IMG/VR virus record: IMGVR_UViG_3300042568_000414
Span: 1-22,924 of that record
Length of the DNA stretch: 22,924 nt
DNA from: a virus
Direction: 5' to 3' (one strand)
Shown here: positions 1 to 6,577 of the stretch, piece after piece
How the letters are laid out: every line of letters begins with the position of its first letter
How positions within the stretch are numbered: position 1 is the first letter of the stretch
The notes under the pieces: model-generated
What the model was told of the DNA's origin: nothing
The model's input: the letters and a program-made list of their open reading frames with translations, nothing else
Databases searched by the model: none
Position numbers and translations under genes: made by a program

Positions 1-18
1 GCCTCCGTGTCGATGTGA
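1..18 (+). CDS. C-terminal end of an upstream gene (partial)
   Basis: Frame 1 reads five sense codons and then TGA at 16-18, overlapping the GTG start of the next gene at 15 in a GTGA arrangement. The same stop/start overlap style is used at many junctions in this window, so these bases are probably the tail of a gene that begins outside it. Nothing can be said about its product. Confidence 0.3.
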   Translation, partial: ASVSM

Positions 19-290
19 GTGAACTACACGCACAGTTCAACCGAGCATTGTTCGATGATACTATTGCCGAGAACGCCCGCCTCAAGGCCGAGGTCGAGCA
101 CCTCATGGTCTTCTGCAATTGCACCCTTATCCCTAACAAGGAATTACAAGCCAAGGTCGAGCGGCTGACCAAGGCCGGGGACTTATTGGCCTTTCATTAC
201 ATCTCGCTTGGTCGTAAGTTCTTCCCCGATGACCCGCTTCCGTCCAGCATCAAAGACTGGAACGCCGCCAAGGAGGGCAAGCAGCCATGA
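15..290 (+). CDS. Small coiled-coil phage protein, unknown function
   Basis: This 91-residue protein starts at a GTG that overlaps the stop of the preceding frame and ends in an ATGA overlap with the transglycosylase gene. Residues about 17-55 have a leucine/valine heptad-like pattern with many Glu, Lys and Arg residues, which suggests a short coiled coil. There is no signal peptide or membrane segment, and two cysteines sit together as CNC near residue 34. I do not recognise a family. The AGGAGG near its 3' end (about 272-277) lies 9-10 bases before the next start and may act as a rare good ribosome-binding site in this window. A role in regulation or complex formation is conceivable but unsupported. 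Confidence 0.65.
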   Translation: MSELHAQFNRALFDDTIAENARLKAEVEHLMVFCNCTLIPNKELQAKVERLTKAGDLLAFHYISLGRKFFPDDPLPSSIKDWNAAKEGKQP

Positions 291-739
291 CCCTCAACCA
301 GCGCTTCTCCGTCGTCGCCCTGCTGCTCCTCGGGCTCAACGCCCAGGCCAAGACCGACGCCGCCTTCCTTGAGGCCGTCGCCGCGGTCGAGTCCGGGCAC
401 AACCGCAAGGCCGTGGGCAAGGCCGGCGAGCGGGGCATGTATCAGGTCGGCAAGGCCGCTTGGGACGACGCCTCAGCCCGCCTCAAGGCCGAGGGCCACT
501 ACGCATTCCCCTGGTCTAAGTGGCGCGACGCTACCGCCCAGGACATGGTCGCCGCTTCGCACCTCCGCTGGATCAGGGCGAACTTCCACCGCATCGGCAT
601 GACCGACCCGACCCCCGAACAGATGGCGCTCGTCTGGAACGTCGGATGGTCGGAGGCCCGCAGCCGAGACTTTAGGGCGAACGACTACGCCTTCCGCGTG
701 GCTAATTTATTCCGCTCGCAAAAGGTTTTGACCCGTTGA
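287..739 (+). CDS. Exported lytic transglycosylase-like lysozyme (probable endolysin)
   Basis: This 150-residue protein should cleave peptidoglycan glycan strands and most likely acts in host lysis. Residues 1-21 look like a Sec signal peptide: a basic start, a hydrophobic run VVALLLLGL and a likely cleavage site after AQA. The mature part carries the SLT/goose-lysozyme pattern: a catalytic Glu in the AAVESG segment (E35), then GERGMYQV, equivalent to the family GxxGxxQ motif, and later ALVWNVG, resembling the ALAYNAG motif. Its length fits a single-domain enzyme. It overlaps the previous gene by 4 bp and a possible AGGAGG site precedes the start. No holin or spanin is visible nearby. A virion-associated lysin is an alternative, but the signal peptide and distance from tail genes favour lysis. 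Confidence 0.75.
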   Translation: MTLNQRFSVVALLLLGLNAQAKTDAAFLEAVAAVESGHNRKAVGKAGERGMYQVGKAAWDDASARLKAEGHYAFPWSKWRDATAQDMVAASHLRWIRANFHRIGMTDPTPEQMALVWNVGWSEARSRDFRANDYAFRVANLFRSQKVLTR

Positions 740-751
740 AAGTTTCGACCT

Positions 752-1222
752 GTGGCGCATATCCTCATAGCAGTAGACCCCGGTCAGTCCGGGGCGTTCG
801 TCTGGTCCAAGACCGGCGACCCTGAGATTACCGCCGACAAGATGCCTCCGACCGATGTTGAGGTTGCTCAGTATATCGCCGACATCTCCCTGAAGGCAAA
901 GGACGTCGAGCTCTTCCTTGAGGAGCCTTCCACCGCCGGCTACGGCCCGAAGATTCCCGCCGCCTCTATCGCCCGACTCGCCCAGAACTTCGGCATGATC
1001 TACGGCGCCGCCGTCGCCATGGGCTGGAAGATTCACCGCGTTAAGCCCCAATCGTGGCAGGCCGCTCACTCCCTGGGCAAGAAGAAGGACCACGGCAAGG
1101 GCTGGAAAAACCACATCAAAGCCCGTGCGCTGGAACTGTACGGCAGCCGTCTCGATATCACCCTCTGGAACGCCGACGCGGTCCTGATTTACGATGCCGC
1201 CCAGCGTGGCGCCATCAACTGA
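752..1222 (+). CDS. RuvC-like Holliday junction resolvase
   Basis: This 156-residue protein probably resolves branched DNA made during phage recombination, replication or packaging. It has the RNase H-fold RuvC pattern. The first acidic residue is D9 in the segment IAVDPGQSGA, the second is E57/E58 in LFLEEPS, and the last pair is D142 and D148 near the C terminus. A basic KPQSWQ segment near residues 98-103 resembles the DNA-contact region of RuvC-like phage resolvases. The GTG start is chosen because the next in-frame ATG would remove the strand with D9. It follows the transglycosylase by 12 bp and precedes the ERF annealase, so it fits a recombination module. Another RNase H-like nuclease is the main alternative. 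Confidence 0.8.
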   Translation: MAHILIAVDPGQSGAFVWSKTGDPEITADKMPPTDVEVAQYIADISLKAKDVELFLEEPSTAGYGPKIPAASIARLAQNFGMIYGAAVAMGWKIHRVKPQSWQAAHSLGKKKDHGKGWKNHIKARALELYGSRLDITLWNADAVLIYDAAQRGAIN

Positions 1223-1235
1223 GTTAACATAACTC
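1221..1235 (+). repeat. Small perfect inverted repeat after the resolvase stop
   Basis: GAGTTA, a 3-base spacer ACA, then TAACTC form a perfect 6-bp inverted repeat overlapping the stop codon of the resolvase gene. A pyrimidine-rich leader follows. It could be a small hairpin or an operator half-site pair. It lacks the GC-rich stem and T-run of an intrinsic terminator. Confidence 0.35.
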
Positions 1236-1270
1236 GACCCTTCCCCCTCTTTTGTAACCTTTCCCAACCT

Positions 1271-1507
1271 ATGAAGAAAACCTCCATCAAGAACATCCCC
1301 GAGGCTCAGGCCTACGCGGTCATCCCGGGCACGCGCTACATCCTGCTCCCCGACGGCGTCCTCGCCAAGCCCCTGACCAGCACGCTCAAGCCCTCCGGCC
1401 CCGCGTACAATATCGTCATCGACGGCAAGGTCCGACAGGTCTCCCTCTCCGTCCTCCAGGAGTCCATCGGAAAGACCGACATCCGCGACCTGATCCGCAA
1501 GGACTGA
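1271..1507 (+). CDS. Small phage protein of unknown function
   Basis: This 78-residue protein has a Lys-rich start (MKKTSIKNIP) and a central part predicted by eye to be mostly beta (YAVIPGTRYILLPDG ... YNIVIDGKVRQVSLSVL), followed by a short helical tail. The pattern of a turn, a variable strand and a VDGKxxxVSL-like strand recalls the small DNA-recognition units found at the ends of phage HNH proteins, but no HNH residues are present. It lies between the resolvase and the annealase with a 48-bp leader, one of the longer early leaders, containing the recurring CCTTTCCC core. The function is unknown; the context suggests a DNA-metabolism accessory. Confidence 0.65.
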   Translation: MKKTSIKNIPEAQAYAVIPGTRYILLPDGVLAKPLTSTLKPSGPAYNIVIDGKVRQVSLSVLQESIGKTDIRDLIRKD

Positions 1508-1521
1508 CCTCCCCTTTCCCT

Positions 1522-1989
1522 ATGCCTAAAGAACCCACATCCCCCAACACCGCGACGGCCGACCTGGTCGCCGCTCTCGCGCAGCTCGACAACGTCAAGG
1601 CCAACAAGGTCAACCCGGGCTTCAAGAACCGCTACGTCTCCCTCGACGCGCTGCTAGACGCCATCAAGCCCGTCCTGCTCGACCACAACCTCGCCCTGAT
1701 CCAGACGCTCATCTCCGAAGAGGGCAAGGTCGGCGTCTCGACCGCCTTCCTACACACCTCCGGCGAGCGCTTCGACTTCGGCCGACTCATGGTCAAGTCC
1801 GAGGGCCTCGACGCCCAGAAGATTGGCGGCGCGATCACCTACATCCGCCGGCAGTCCATCCAGACCGCCTGCTCTATCAGCGTGGACCTCGACGACGATG
1901 GGGCCGTGGCGGCCTCTGGCTTCCGTTCTGCGGCCGTTTCCCAGTCCGCCCCTGCCTTCTCCCCCACCCCTCGCCCCCTGACCAAATGA
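1522..1989 (+). CDS. ERF-family single-strand annealing recombinase
   Basis: This 155-residue protein should anneal complementary single strands for recombination-dependent phage DNA synthesis or circularisation. The ERF signature is visible. Residues about 33-60 read PGFKNRYVSLDALLDAIKPVL, matching the family's K-x-x-YxxLxxLxxAxxPxL region. Residues 98-112 read AQKIGGAITYIRRQSI, matching the conserved G-x-x-x-TYxxRY-like motif. The C-terminal 35 residues are Ala/Ser/Pro-rich and look like a linker or partner-binding tail. A 14-bp pyrimidine-rich leader precedes the ATG. It ends in the ACCAAATGA overlap with the next gene. With the RecE-like nuclease at 2824 and the SSB-like protein at 3957 it makes a complete exonuclease-annealase-SSB set. 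Confidence 0.85.
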   Translation: MPKEPTSPNTATADLVAALAQLDNVKANKVNPGFKNRYVSLDALLDAIKPVLLDHNLALIQTLISEEGKVGVSTAFLHTSGERFDFGRLMVKSEGLDAQKIGGAITYIRRQSIQTACSISVDLDDDGAVAASGFRSAAVSQSAPAFSPTPRPLTK

Positions 1990-2225
1990 GCGACCCTAAG
2001 CCCTTCGACCCCTTCGACCCCATCTCCGCCGCCATGGGGGCCTTGCACGGCCAGAACCTCCTCGCGGCCAAGGACGCCCGCATCAAGCAGCTGGAGGAAC
2101 GCCTGGAGGGAATGCGCGAGGCCGGCGACCAACTCTGGTACTGCATCCGCCATGCCAAGCGCATCGACCCGTCCGAACTGGTGGACGCCGTCGAGGAATG
2201 GCAGGAGGCCCGCAACAATGGCTGA
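1986..2225 (+). CDS. Small acidic coiled-coil protein, unknown function
   Basis: This 79-residue protein begins in an ATGA overlap with the ERF gene and ends 8 bp inside the next gene, so translation is probably coupled to both. Residues about 25-50 (AAKDARIKQLEERLEGMREAGDQL) form a clear amphipathic coiled coil. The N terminus is rich in Asp, Pro and Phe (DPKPFDPFDPI). There are no catalytic motifs. Similar short helical proteins are common among phage early genes and usually remain unassigned. Its position suggests an accessory to the annealase or exonuclease, which is inference only. Confidence 0.65.
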   Translation: MSDPKPFDPFDPISAAMGALHGQNLLAAKDARIKQLEERLEGMREAGDQLWYCIRHAKRIDPSELVDAVEEWQEARNNG

Positions 2226-2457
2226 CGTGCCCAAAGGCATCGAGAAGATCGCGGCCACCGTCCCGAGGCAATACGCCCTGCTCCTCTTCCTGGACGGCTT
2301 CCCGTACGTCGAGTTCACCGCCCGCAAGCACGCCGACTTCCTGACCGACCTCAACGCCTGGAAGCGCAAGACCTACCCGTCCTTCTCCCGCTCCGTCGTC
2401 CGATTCTTTACGCTCGCACCGAACGGCGAAGTCAAAGAACTTACCTTCACCAAATGA
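2218..2457 (+). CDS. Small phage protein, unknown function
   Basis: This 79-residue protein starts at the ATG at 2218, which overlaps the preceding stop by 8 bp. An in-frame extension upstream to 2152 would lie entirely inside the previous gene, so the shorter form is preferred. The sequence alternates strands and helices: IAATVPRQYALLLFLDGFPYVEF, then a Lys/Arg-rich helix (DLNAWKRKTYPSF), then a strand ending VKELTFTK. The domain looks compact, alpha/beta and cytosolic. It ends with the ACCAAATGA junction shared with the ERF gene and the gene before the metallophosphoesterase. I do not recognise a family. Confidence 0.6.
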   Translation: MADVPKGIEKIAATVPRQYALLLFLDGFPYVEFTARKHADFLTDLNAWKRKTYPSFSRSVVRFFTLAPNGEVKELTFTK

Positions 2458-2801
2458 CGAACCGCGAATACCTCAGGAACCTCCTGACGCAACTAGCCGG
2501 CGAACTGGCCACCCTGCGCCCAAACTCCTTTGAGGGCATCGCCGGTGACGCCAACGCGCTCGCCGAGTCCATCATCGCCGTCAACAACGAGCTCGACGCC
2601 CTGGACGCCGACAAGATCGAGGAGGCCTATCACGTCAAACCGATCTATGACCGCATCAAGGCCGTCATCGCCCATGAGCGCGTCCTCCGCAATCAGCTCG
2701 ACCGCATCGCCCTCGCTGCAGACAACGCCATCGACCTTTGCAACCTCCTTTCGGCGCACGTCGAAGAGCACAACCCGAGCGAAGACGACGCCGCCCTCTG
2801 A
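2454..2801 (+). CDS. Helical phage protein, unknown function
   Basis: This 115-residue, strongly acidic and almost wholly helical protein starts in a 4-bp ATGA overlap with its predecessor. Residues 40-75 (SIIAVNNELDALDADKIEEAYHVKPIYDRIKAVI) and 75-105 form long amphipathic helices that could make a helical bundle or coiled coil. The C terminus is acidic (HNPSEDDAAL). There is one cysteine and no metal-site pattern. It sits directly upstream of the RecE-like exonuclease with a 22-bp pyrimidine-rich leader between them. A role as a nuclease accessory or inhibitor is possible but unsupported. Confidence 0.65.
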   Translation: MTNREYLRNLLTQLAGELATLRPNSFEGIAGDANALAESIIAVNNELDALDADKIEEAYHVKPIYDRIKAVIAHERVLRNQLDRIALAADNAIDLCNLLSAHVEEHNPSEDDAAL

Positions 2802-2823
2802 CCCTTTCCCCCAAACGCACACC

Positions 2824-3627
2824 ATGCCCCAAATCCACGACCGCAAAGAGTACCGCGCCTTCCCGGCGCTGAACCAGTCCGCCGCGAAAGTCCTCGTCGG
2901 CAATTCGCCTGCCCACTATCAGGCCTACATCAACACGCCCCAGGAAGAGACCAAGGCGCTCAAGTTCGGCACGTTCGTTCACTCGGCCGTCCTTGAACCG
3001 AAGACGCTCGACGACCTCTACGTCACCGCCCCGGATTGTGATCGGCGGACTAAAGAGGGAAAGGCTATCTGGAGCGAGTTCGTCACGGCCAACGCCGGCA
3101 AGACCATCCTCGACTATGAGGAGTCCGCTCTCGGCCATCTCGTCGCCGCGTCCGCCCGCCAAGCGCTGAAGACCCACGGCGTCGTCTTCGACGCGACCGA
3201 AGTCATGTACCATGTCGACTACTGCGGCGTCCCGCTCAAGGCCGCCATCGACGGCGTGGCCGGCGACTACCTCTGGGACATCAAGACCACAGGCGCCGGT
3301 GAAGCGACTCCCGCTGGTATGCTCAAGAGCATCCGATCATATCGCTACAACCTGCAGGCCTATTGGTACCGACTCGTCTACGAGCTCGCCACTGGCCGTC
3401 GCCCTCTCGGCTTCCGATTCCTCTTCATCGAGAAGGAGCCCCCGTTCGCCTGGTCGATATGCGAAGTCGGCCCTGACCTGATGTCCTACGCCGTCTCCGA
3501 TTTCGAGAAGGCCATCACCCTCTACAAGGAATGCAGCGCCTCCGGCGTCTGGCCGTCCTACCCGGAGGAGGTCCAGGTCATCGACATCAAGTCCACGACC
3601 ACCGCCGCCCCTATCAACTTCGCCTAA
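2824..3627 (+). CDS. RecE/exonuclease VIII-like PD-(D/E)XK nuclease
   Basis: This 267-residue protein should resect double-stranded DNA ends to make single strands for the ERF annealase. It shows the RecB-family nuclease motifs in order: LKFGTFVHSAVLEP with H53, an acidic residue at E126, LKAAIDG with D143, WDIKTT with D152 and K154, and the QxxxY helix at residues 178-182 (NLQAYWYRL). The length fits a compact phage exonuclease. The ATG at 2824 is chosen because the open frame further upstream runs antiparallel in codon character through the preceding gene and translates to Ser/Arg/Pro-rich shadow sequence. The leader carries the CCTTTCCC core. A Cas4-like nuclease is unlikely because the clustered cysteines are absent. 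Confidence 0.85.
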   Translation: MPQIHDRKEYRAFPALNQSAAKVLVGNSPAHYQAYINTPQEETKALKFGTFVHSAVLEPKTLDDLYVTAPDCDRRTKEGKAIWSEFVTANAGKTILDYEESALGHLVAASARQALKTHGVVFDATEVMYHVDYCGVPLKAAIDGVAGDYLWDIKTTGAGEATPAGMLKSIRSYRYNLQAYWYRLVYELATGRRPLGFRFLFIEKEPPFAWSICEVGPDLMSYAVSDFEKAITLYKECSASGVWPSYPEEVQVIDIKSTTTAAPINFA

Positions 3628-3628
3628 C

Positions 3629-3955
3629 ATGGTAAACCTACCCGACAAGACCCTCAAGGTTCCGACCTGGTTCGAGAACCGCGACTGGATCGTCAACGAG
3701 CGTGGCATCGCTCACAAGGCCGGCCACGCCGACGTGACGTGGGAGGAGGTGACCCAGTTCGCCGACCTCTCTGTCCGCACGATTCACCCGTTCTACATTG
3801 AGCCGTGGCCCTTCCGGGCATCGACCAAGGCCGAAGCCTGGTTTGACTCCGACTCCTATTCCGAGGCCTTCAAGTTCGCCGTCGGTCACGTCGTTACGAA
3901 GCGCTTCAACCTCAAGGCGGTCCGTCAATGCATCGCCAACTTTCCCAATGCCTAA
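3629..3955 (+). CDS. Phage protein of unknown function
   Basis: This 108-residue protein follows the exonuclease with one base between stop and start (TAACATGG). It is rich in aromatic residues, with six Trp and several Phe: VPTWFENRDWIVNERG, VTWEEV, YIEPWPFRAS, AEAWFDSDSYSEAFKFAV. The C terminus is a basic helix (TKRFNLKAVRQCIANF). There are no catalytic motifs, signal peptide or membrane segments. The junction to the next gene uses the same CCTAACATGG string as its own start, so these genes are probably co-translated. Its place between the exonuclease and the SSB-like protein suggests a DNA-metabolism role, but no family is recognised. Confidence 0.65.
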   Translation: MVNLPDKTLKVPTWFENRDWIVNERGIAHKAGHADVTWEEVTQFADLSVRTIHPFYIEPWPFRASTKAEAWFDSDSYSEAFKFAVGHVVTKRFNLKAVRQCIANFPNA

Positions 3956-3956
3956 C

Positions 3957-4415
3957 ATGGAACCCAACAACGACAAAGCCCCCCTCACCACGATCAGCCA
4001 GAGCGGGACGTACAAACTCAAGCTCATCCGCCCCAAGGGGACCGACAAGGTCAAGGTCTGGGAAGACGGCACGGCCTCCTGCCGCCTCTTCTTCCTCGAC
4101 GACAAGGGCTACTGCCTCTGGAAGAACTTCTCGACGCAGTACGGAAAGCCCCTCGCGATGTTGGTCGGGAAGTTCTCCAACAACTTCACAAACGAGATCA
4201 GGATGGACGCAACGCCGGCGGAGTTTCTCCAGTACCTTGACCCGGCCTGCGGCAAGACGTGCCTGATCGGCGTCGAAGTCTCCCAGGCTAAGGACAAGGC
4301 CGGCAATCCCAAGGTCTACAACGGCGAGCCAGTCTGGTCTTACAAGTTCGTCTACCCGAAAGGCTCCCAGAAGCCCACCGTCGCCGAGCCCACCCCTGAC
4401 AACCCGCCCTTCTGA
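3957..4415 (+). CDS. Probable phage single-stranded DNA-binding protein
   Basis: This 152-residue protein probably coats single-stranded DNA made by the exonuclease and helicase. The body looks beta-rich and OB-fold-like: SGTYKLKLIRPKG, then ASCRLFFLDDKGYCLWKNF, then later strands ending VWSYKFVYPKGS. The last residues are a Pro-rich linker and the tip TPDNPPF, which resembles the acidic-Pro-Phe tip that bacterial SSB uses to recruit partners. The ATG at 3957 is chosen because upstream in-frame sequence overlaps the previous gene out of frame and is Ser/Arg/Pro-rich. Neighbours are nuclease and annealase genes. The assignment rests on fold impression, tail and context rather than on a strict motif. 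Confidence 0.6.
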   Translation: MEPNNDKAPLTTISQSGTYKLKLIRPKGTDKVKVWEDGTASCRLFFLDDKGYCLWKNFSTQYGKPLAMLVGKFSNNFTNEIRMDATPAEFLQYLDPACGKTCLIGVEVSQAKDKAGNPKVYNGEPVWSYKFVYPKGSQKPTVAEPTPDNPPF

Positions 4416-4582
4416 TGGACAACCACGCCAAGCTGCGGCAGGCGCTCGTCGAAGCCCTCCTCAAGAACCCTGACATCAACCTCCGCCGCGTCAGGCGTAA
4501 GGTGAAGATGTCCGGCCGCCAGACCCGCATCGCCGCCCGCATGGCCAAGGCGCTGCGTAAGGCCAACGAGGCCGCCGCCTAA
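4415..4582 (+). CDS. 55-residue basic helical protein, unknown function
   Basis: This small gene starts in a TGATG overlap with the SSB-like gene and ends in a TAATG overlap with the dNMP kinase gene, filling that gap exactly, which argues that it is real. The product is highly basic (many Arg and Lys) and helical. The segment ALLKNPDINLRRVRRKVKMSG followed by a second helix looks like a minimal helix-turn-helix, so it may bind DNA or RNA. No family is recognised and the protein is too short for certainty. Confidence 0.6.
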   Translation: MDNHAKLRQALVEALLKNPDINLRRVRRKVKMSGRQTRIAARMAKALRKANEAAA

Positions 4583-5163
4583 TGGAACCCATGTCCGCCC
4601 CGACCCTTGTCCTGATCTCCGGCTTCGCAAGGGCCGGGAAGGACACCCTCGCGGAAGGCATCCTTGAATGGTCCCGCCGTCCGTCCCGCAAGACGTCCTT
4701 CTCCGCACACCTCAAGGACGCCGCCAACGACTTCCTCTGGTCGCTCAATCTGGAAGGCGACTTCCATAACGAGGCCTTCAAGTGCCAGCATCGGGCGCTG
4801 TTGGTCACCATGGGCAAGTTCGCCCGCTCCCTCAACCCGGATGTCTTTGCCGAGAACCTCGCCCACTTCGTCCCGATCCAGATGGGCCCCGATGAGGTCG
4901 CCCCCGAAACGGTCGTCGTTTCCGACTGGCGCTATATCAACGAGCTGCGGGTGTCCCAGTCCATCCTCTGGAACCTCGGCTGGAAGGTCCGCACCGTCTA
5001 CGTCTCCACCGCCGGCGTCGGCCCAGCCAACGACGAGGAACTCGACAGCATCTGCGAGATTAAGCAGTTCCATTCCTTCGACCAGGAGTTCGTCTTCGCG
5101 CCTAACTCCCGCCAGTGCATCCTCGCCGAAGGGCGTCATCTGGCCAAGACGTGGAATCTCTAA
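4582..5163 (+). CDS. Deoxynucleoside monophosphate kinase
   Basis: This 193-residue P-loop kinase should phosphorylate dNMPs to dNDPs to feed phage DNA synthesis. The Walker A loop is GFARAGKDT at residues 14-22, with the Asp after Lys that is typical of phage dNMP kinases. SDWRYINE at 114-121 matches their conserved D-x-R-x-x-N-E substrate and lid segment. The length is close to that of the phage enzymes. It begins in a TAATG overlap with the small basic protein gene. An in-frame ATG at 4591 would remove only three residues and cannot be excluded. The nearby metallophosphoesterase may also act on nucleotides, which would make this a small nucleotide-metabolism cluster. Confidence 0.8.
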   Translation: MEPMSAPTLVLISGFARAGKDTLAEGILEWSRRPSRKTSFSAHLKDAANDFLWSLNLEGDFHNEAFKCQHRALLVTMGKFARSLNPDVFAENLAHFVPIQMGPDEVAPETVVVSDWRYINELRVSQSILWNLGWKVRTVYVSTAGVGPANDEELDSICEIKQFHSFDQEFVFAPNSRQCILAEGRHLAKTWNL

Positions 5164-5177
5164 TCGTGGAAGAGCCC

Positions 5178-5483
5178 ATGTCCATGGAGGAGACCATCGC
5201 ATGGGCCAAGGGCATCGGCATCTCCGCCGAGCGCGTGGCCTTCCTGCTCGCCTGTCCCAAGTATACCCGCACCGGGCGAAAGGACCAGCCCGCCTTCATC
5301 AAGACCGACAACCCTAACCACCATCTCCAGAAGCAGGGCGACTGCTGGTGGCTCCGCATCCGCCGGCGCAAGACCGACATCGTCCACAACCTGGGCAAAG
5401 ACCTGGAGACAGCCCGCCGTCACCGCGACGAGATGCTCGCGGCCTACGACGCCGGCAAACCCATTCCCCACCTGACCAAATGA
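5178..5483 (+). CDS. Small protein with integrase-arm/AP2-like domain
   Basis: This protein of about 101 residues has an N-terminal helical part (MEETIAWAKGIGISAERVAFLL). A segment follows that reads HHLQKQGDCWWLRIRRRKTDIVHNLGKDLETARRHRDEMLAAYDAG. The layout of three short strands with WW, a conserved LG-x-D-L-x-x-A-R and a final helix resembles the arm-type DNA-binding domain of tyrosine integrases and AP2 domains. No catalytic integrase domain follows, so it is a stand-alone DNA-binding candidate rather than a truncated recombinase with visible debris. A GTG at 5166 is an alternative start that adds four residues. It ends in the ACCAAATGA overlap with the metallophosphoesterase. Confidence 0.65.
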   Translation: MSMEETIAWAKGIGISAERVAFLLACPKYTRTGRKDQPAFIKTDNPNHHLQKQGDCWWLRIRRRKTDIVHNLGKDLETARRHRDEMLAAYDAGKPIPHLTK

Positions 5484-6235
5484 GCAAGCTGACCAAGTTC
5501 ATCTACGCCTCCGACAGTCATGGCGACATGGCCGACCCGGAGGCCTTGGCCGCTCTCTACGAGTTCACCAAGGACTTCAAGCCGGACATCCGCGTAGCCG
5601 GCGGAGATCAGTACGACTTCCGCTCCCTGCGTAAAGGCGTCGGCACGGACAAGGAAGGCGCTGAATCCCTTCAGGCCGATCTGGATGAGGGAAAACAATT
5701 TTTCGACCGTTGGAGACCCAATGTATGGTTATGGGGAAACCACGAGCATAGGCTCGACTTCGCCCAGGGCTCCGGCTCCGCCCTCGTCCGCGACTACTGC
5801 CAAGGCGTGAAGGACCACATCAACGCCCACGCACGCAAATGCGGAGCCAAGACCATCCTGCCCTACCACGCCGACCGCGGCGTCTTCCGTCTCGGCCCGA
5901 TAGCGATGATACACGGATACGCACACGGAGCCAACGCCACCGTTCTCCAGGGGCTCCATTACAGCCCCTTCGGCGGCGCTCTGATCCACGGCCACACCCA
6001 CAACCTGGCGAGCATCGCCCTGACGAAGCACGGCGGCGGCAACGCCTTCTCGGCCGGCTGTCTCTGCCGCAAGGAAGACATGACCTATAGCGCTCAGAGA
6101 CTGGCGACGGCCCGATGGGGCTCGGGCTTCGTCGCGGGCTTCGCCACCGCCGGCGGAGATTACAAGGCATGGCTCGTCCACAAGATGGGCGACCAGTGGA
6201 TTTGGACGAAAGACCTCAAGACCTTCACCCCCTAA
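5480..6235 (+). CDS. Calcineurin-like metallophosphoesterase
   Basis: This 251-residue protein is a two-metal phosphoesterase. All signature blocks are present in order: SDSHGD (D12, H14), GGDQYD (D43), GNHEHR (N87, H88), MIHGYAHG (H145) and HGHTHN (H172, H174). The family acts on phosphodiesters or nucleotides; the substrate here is unknown and could be a nucleotide, RNA, DNA end or signalling nucleotide. It starts in the ACCAAATGA overlap. An internal AT-rich patch near 5694-5740 (AAACAATTTTTCGACC) differs from its GC-rich surroundings but is coding. Repair or nucleotide turnover together with the dNMP kinase is the simplest role, inferred from context. Confidence 0.85.
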   Translation: MSKLTKFIYASDSHGDMADPEALAALYEFTKDFKPDIRVAGGDQYDFRSLRKGVGTDKEGAESLQADLDEGKQFFDRWRPNVWLWGNHEHRLDFAQGSGSALVRDYCQGVKDHINAHARKCGAKTILPYHADRGVFRLGPIAMIHGYAHGANATVLQGLHYSPFGGALIHGHTHNLASIALTKHGGGNAFSAGCLCRKEDMTYSAQRLATARWGSGFVAGFATAGGDYKAWLVHKMGDQWIWTKDLKTFTP

Positions 6236-6239
6236 GCTC

Positions 6240-6530
6240 ATGGCCAAGTCCCGCAAGCGAATGCTCTACACCCGCGTCGGCAACGACCCGGTCCTCCTCG
6301 CCGTCATGGCCGAGATTAACCGCAGCGCCGTGAAGCCCCCCAAGGGTTACCTCACCCGCGATCAGTGGGCGGCCAAATGGAAACTCAAGGCCGGGCATAC
6401 CGCGAGCATCTACATTAAGAAAGCCCTAGACCTCGGCGTCCTCGTTAAGGCCCGCTATCGAGTCCTCATCGGCAAGACCGGGCGACTCCGTACGCTCGAC
6501 CACTACGGCCCGCCTCCCCGTAAGCGTTAA
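6240..6530 (+). CDS. Small winged-helix-like basic protein
   Basis: This 96-residue, very basic protein follows the metallophosphoesterase by 4 bp. Residues about 35-75 (PPKGYLTRDQWAAKWKLKAGHTASIYIKKALDLGVLVKARYRVLIG) look like a helix-turn-helix followed by a two-strand wing: a start helix at LTRDQWAAKW, a recognition helix at HTASIYIKKALDLG, and strands VLVKARYRVLIG. The C terminus is PPPRKR. This suggests a DNA-binding regulator or a replication accessory placed just before the helicase. No specific family is recognised. A helicase loader is another reading, from position alone. Confidence 0.65.
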   Translation: MAKSRKRMLYTRVGNDPVLLAVMAEINRSAVKPPKGYLTRDQWAAKWKLKAGHTASIYIKKALDLGVLVKARYRVLIGKTGRLRTLDHYGPPPRKR

Positions 6531-6577
6531 AACAATTTGACCAAGCCGACGCACATCGGCACAACCCACCCCCCCCT

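Noticed and set aside
2530-2823. Upstream extension of the RecE-like frame
   Set aside because: The extension is Ser/Thr/Pro/Arg-rich shadow sequence of the helical protein gene, and the nuclease fold begins only after 2824.
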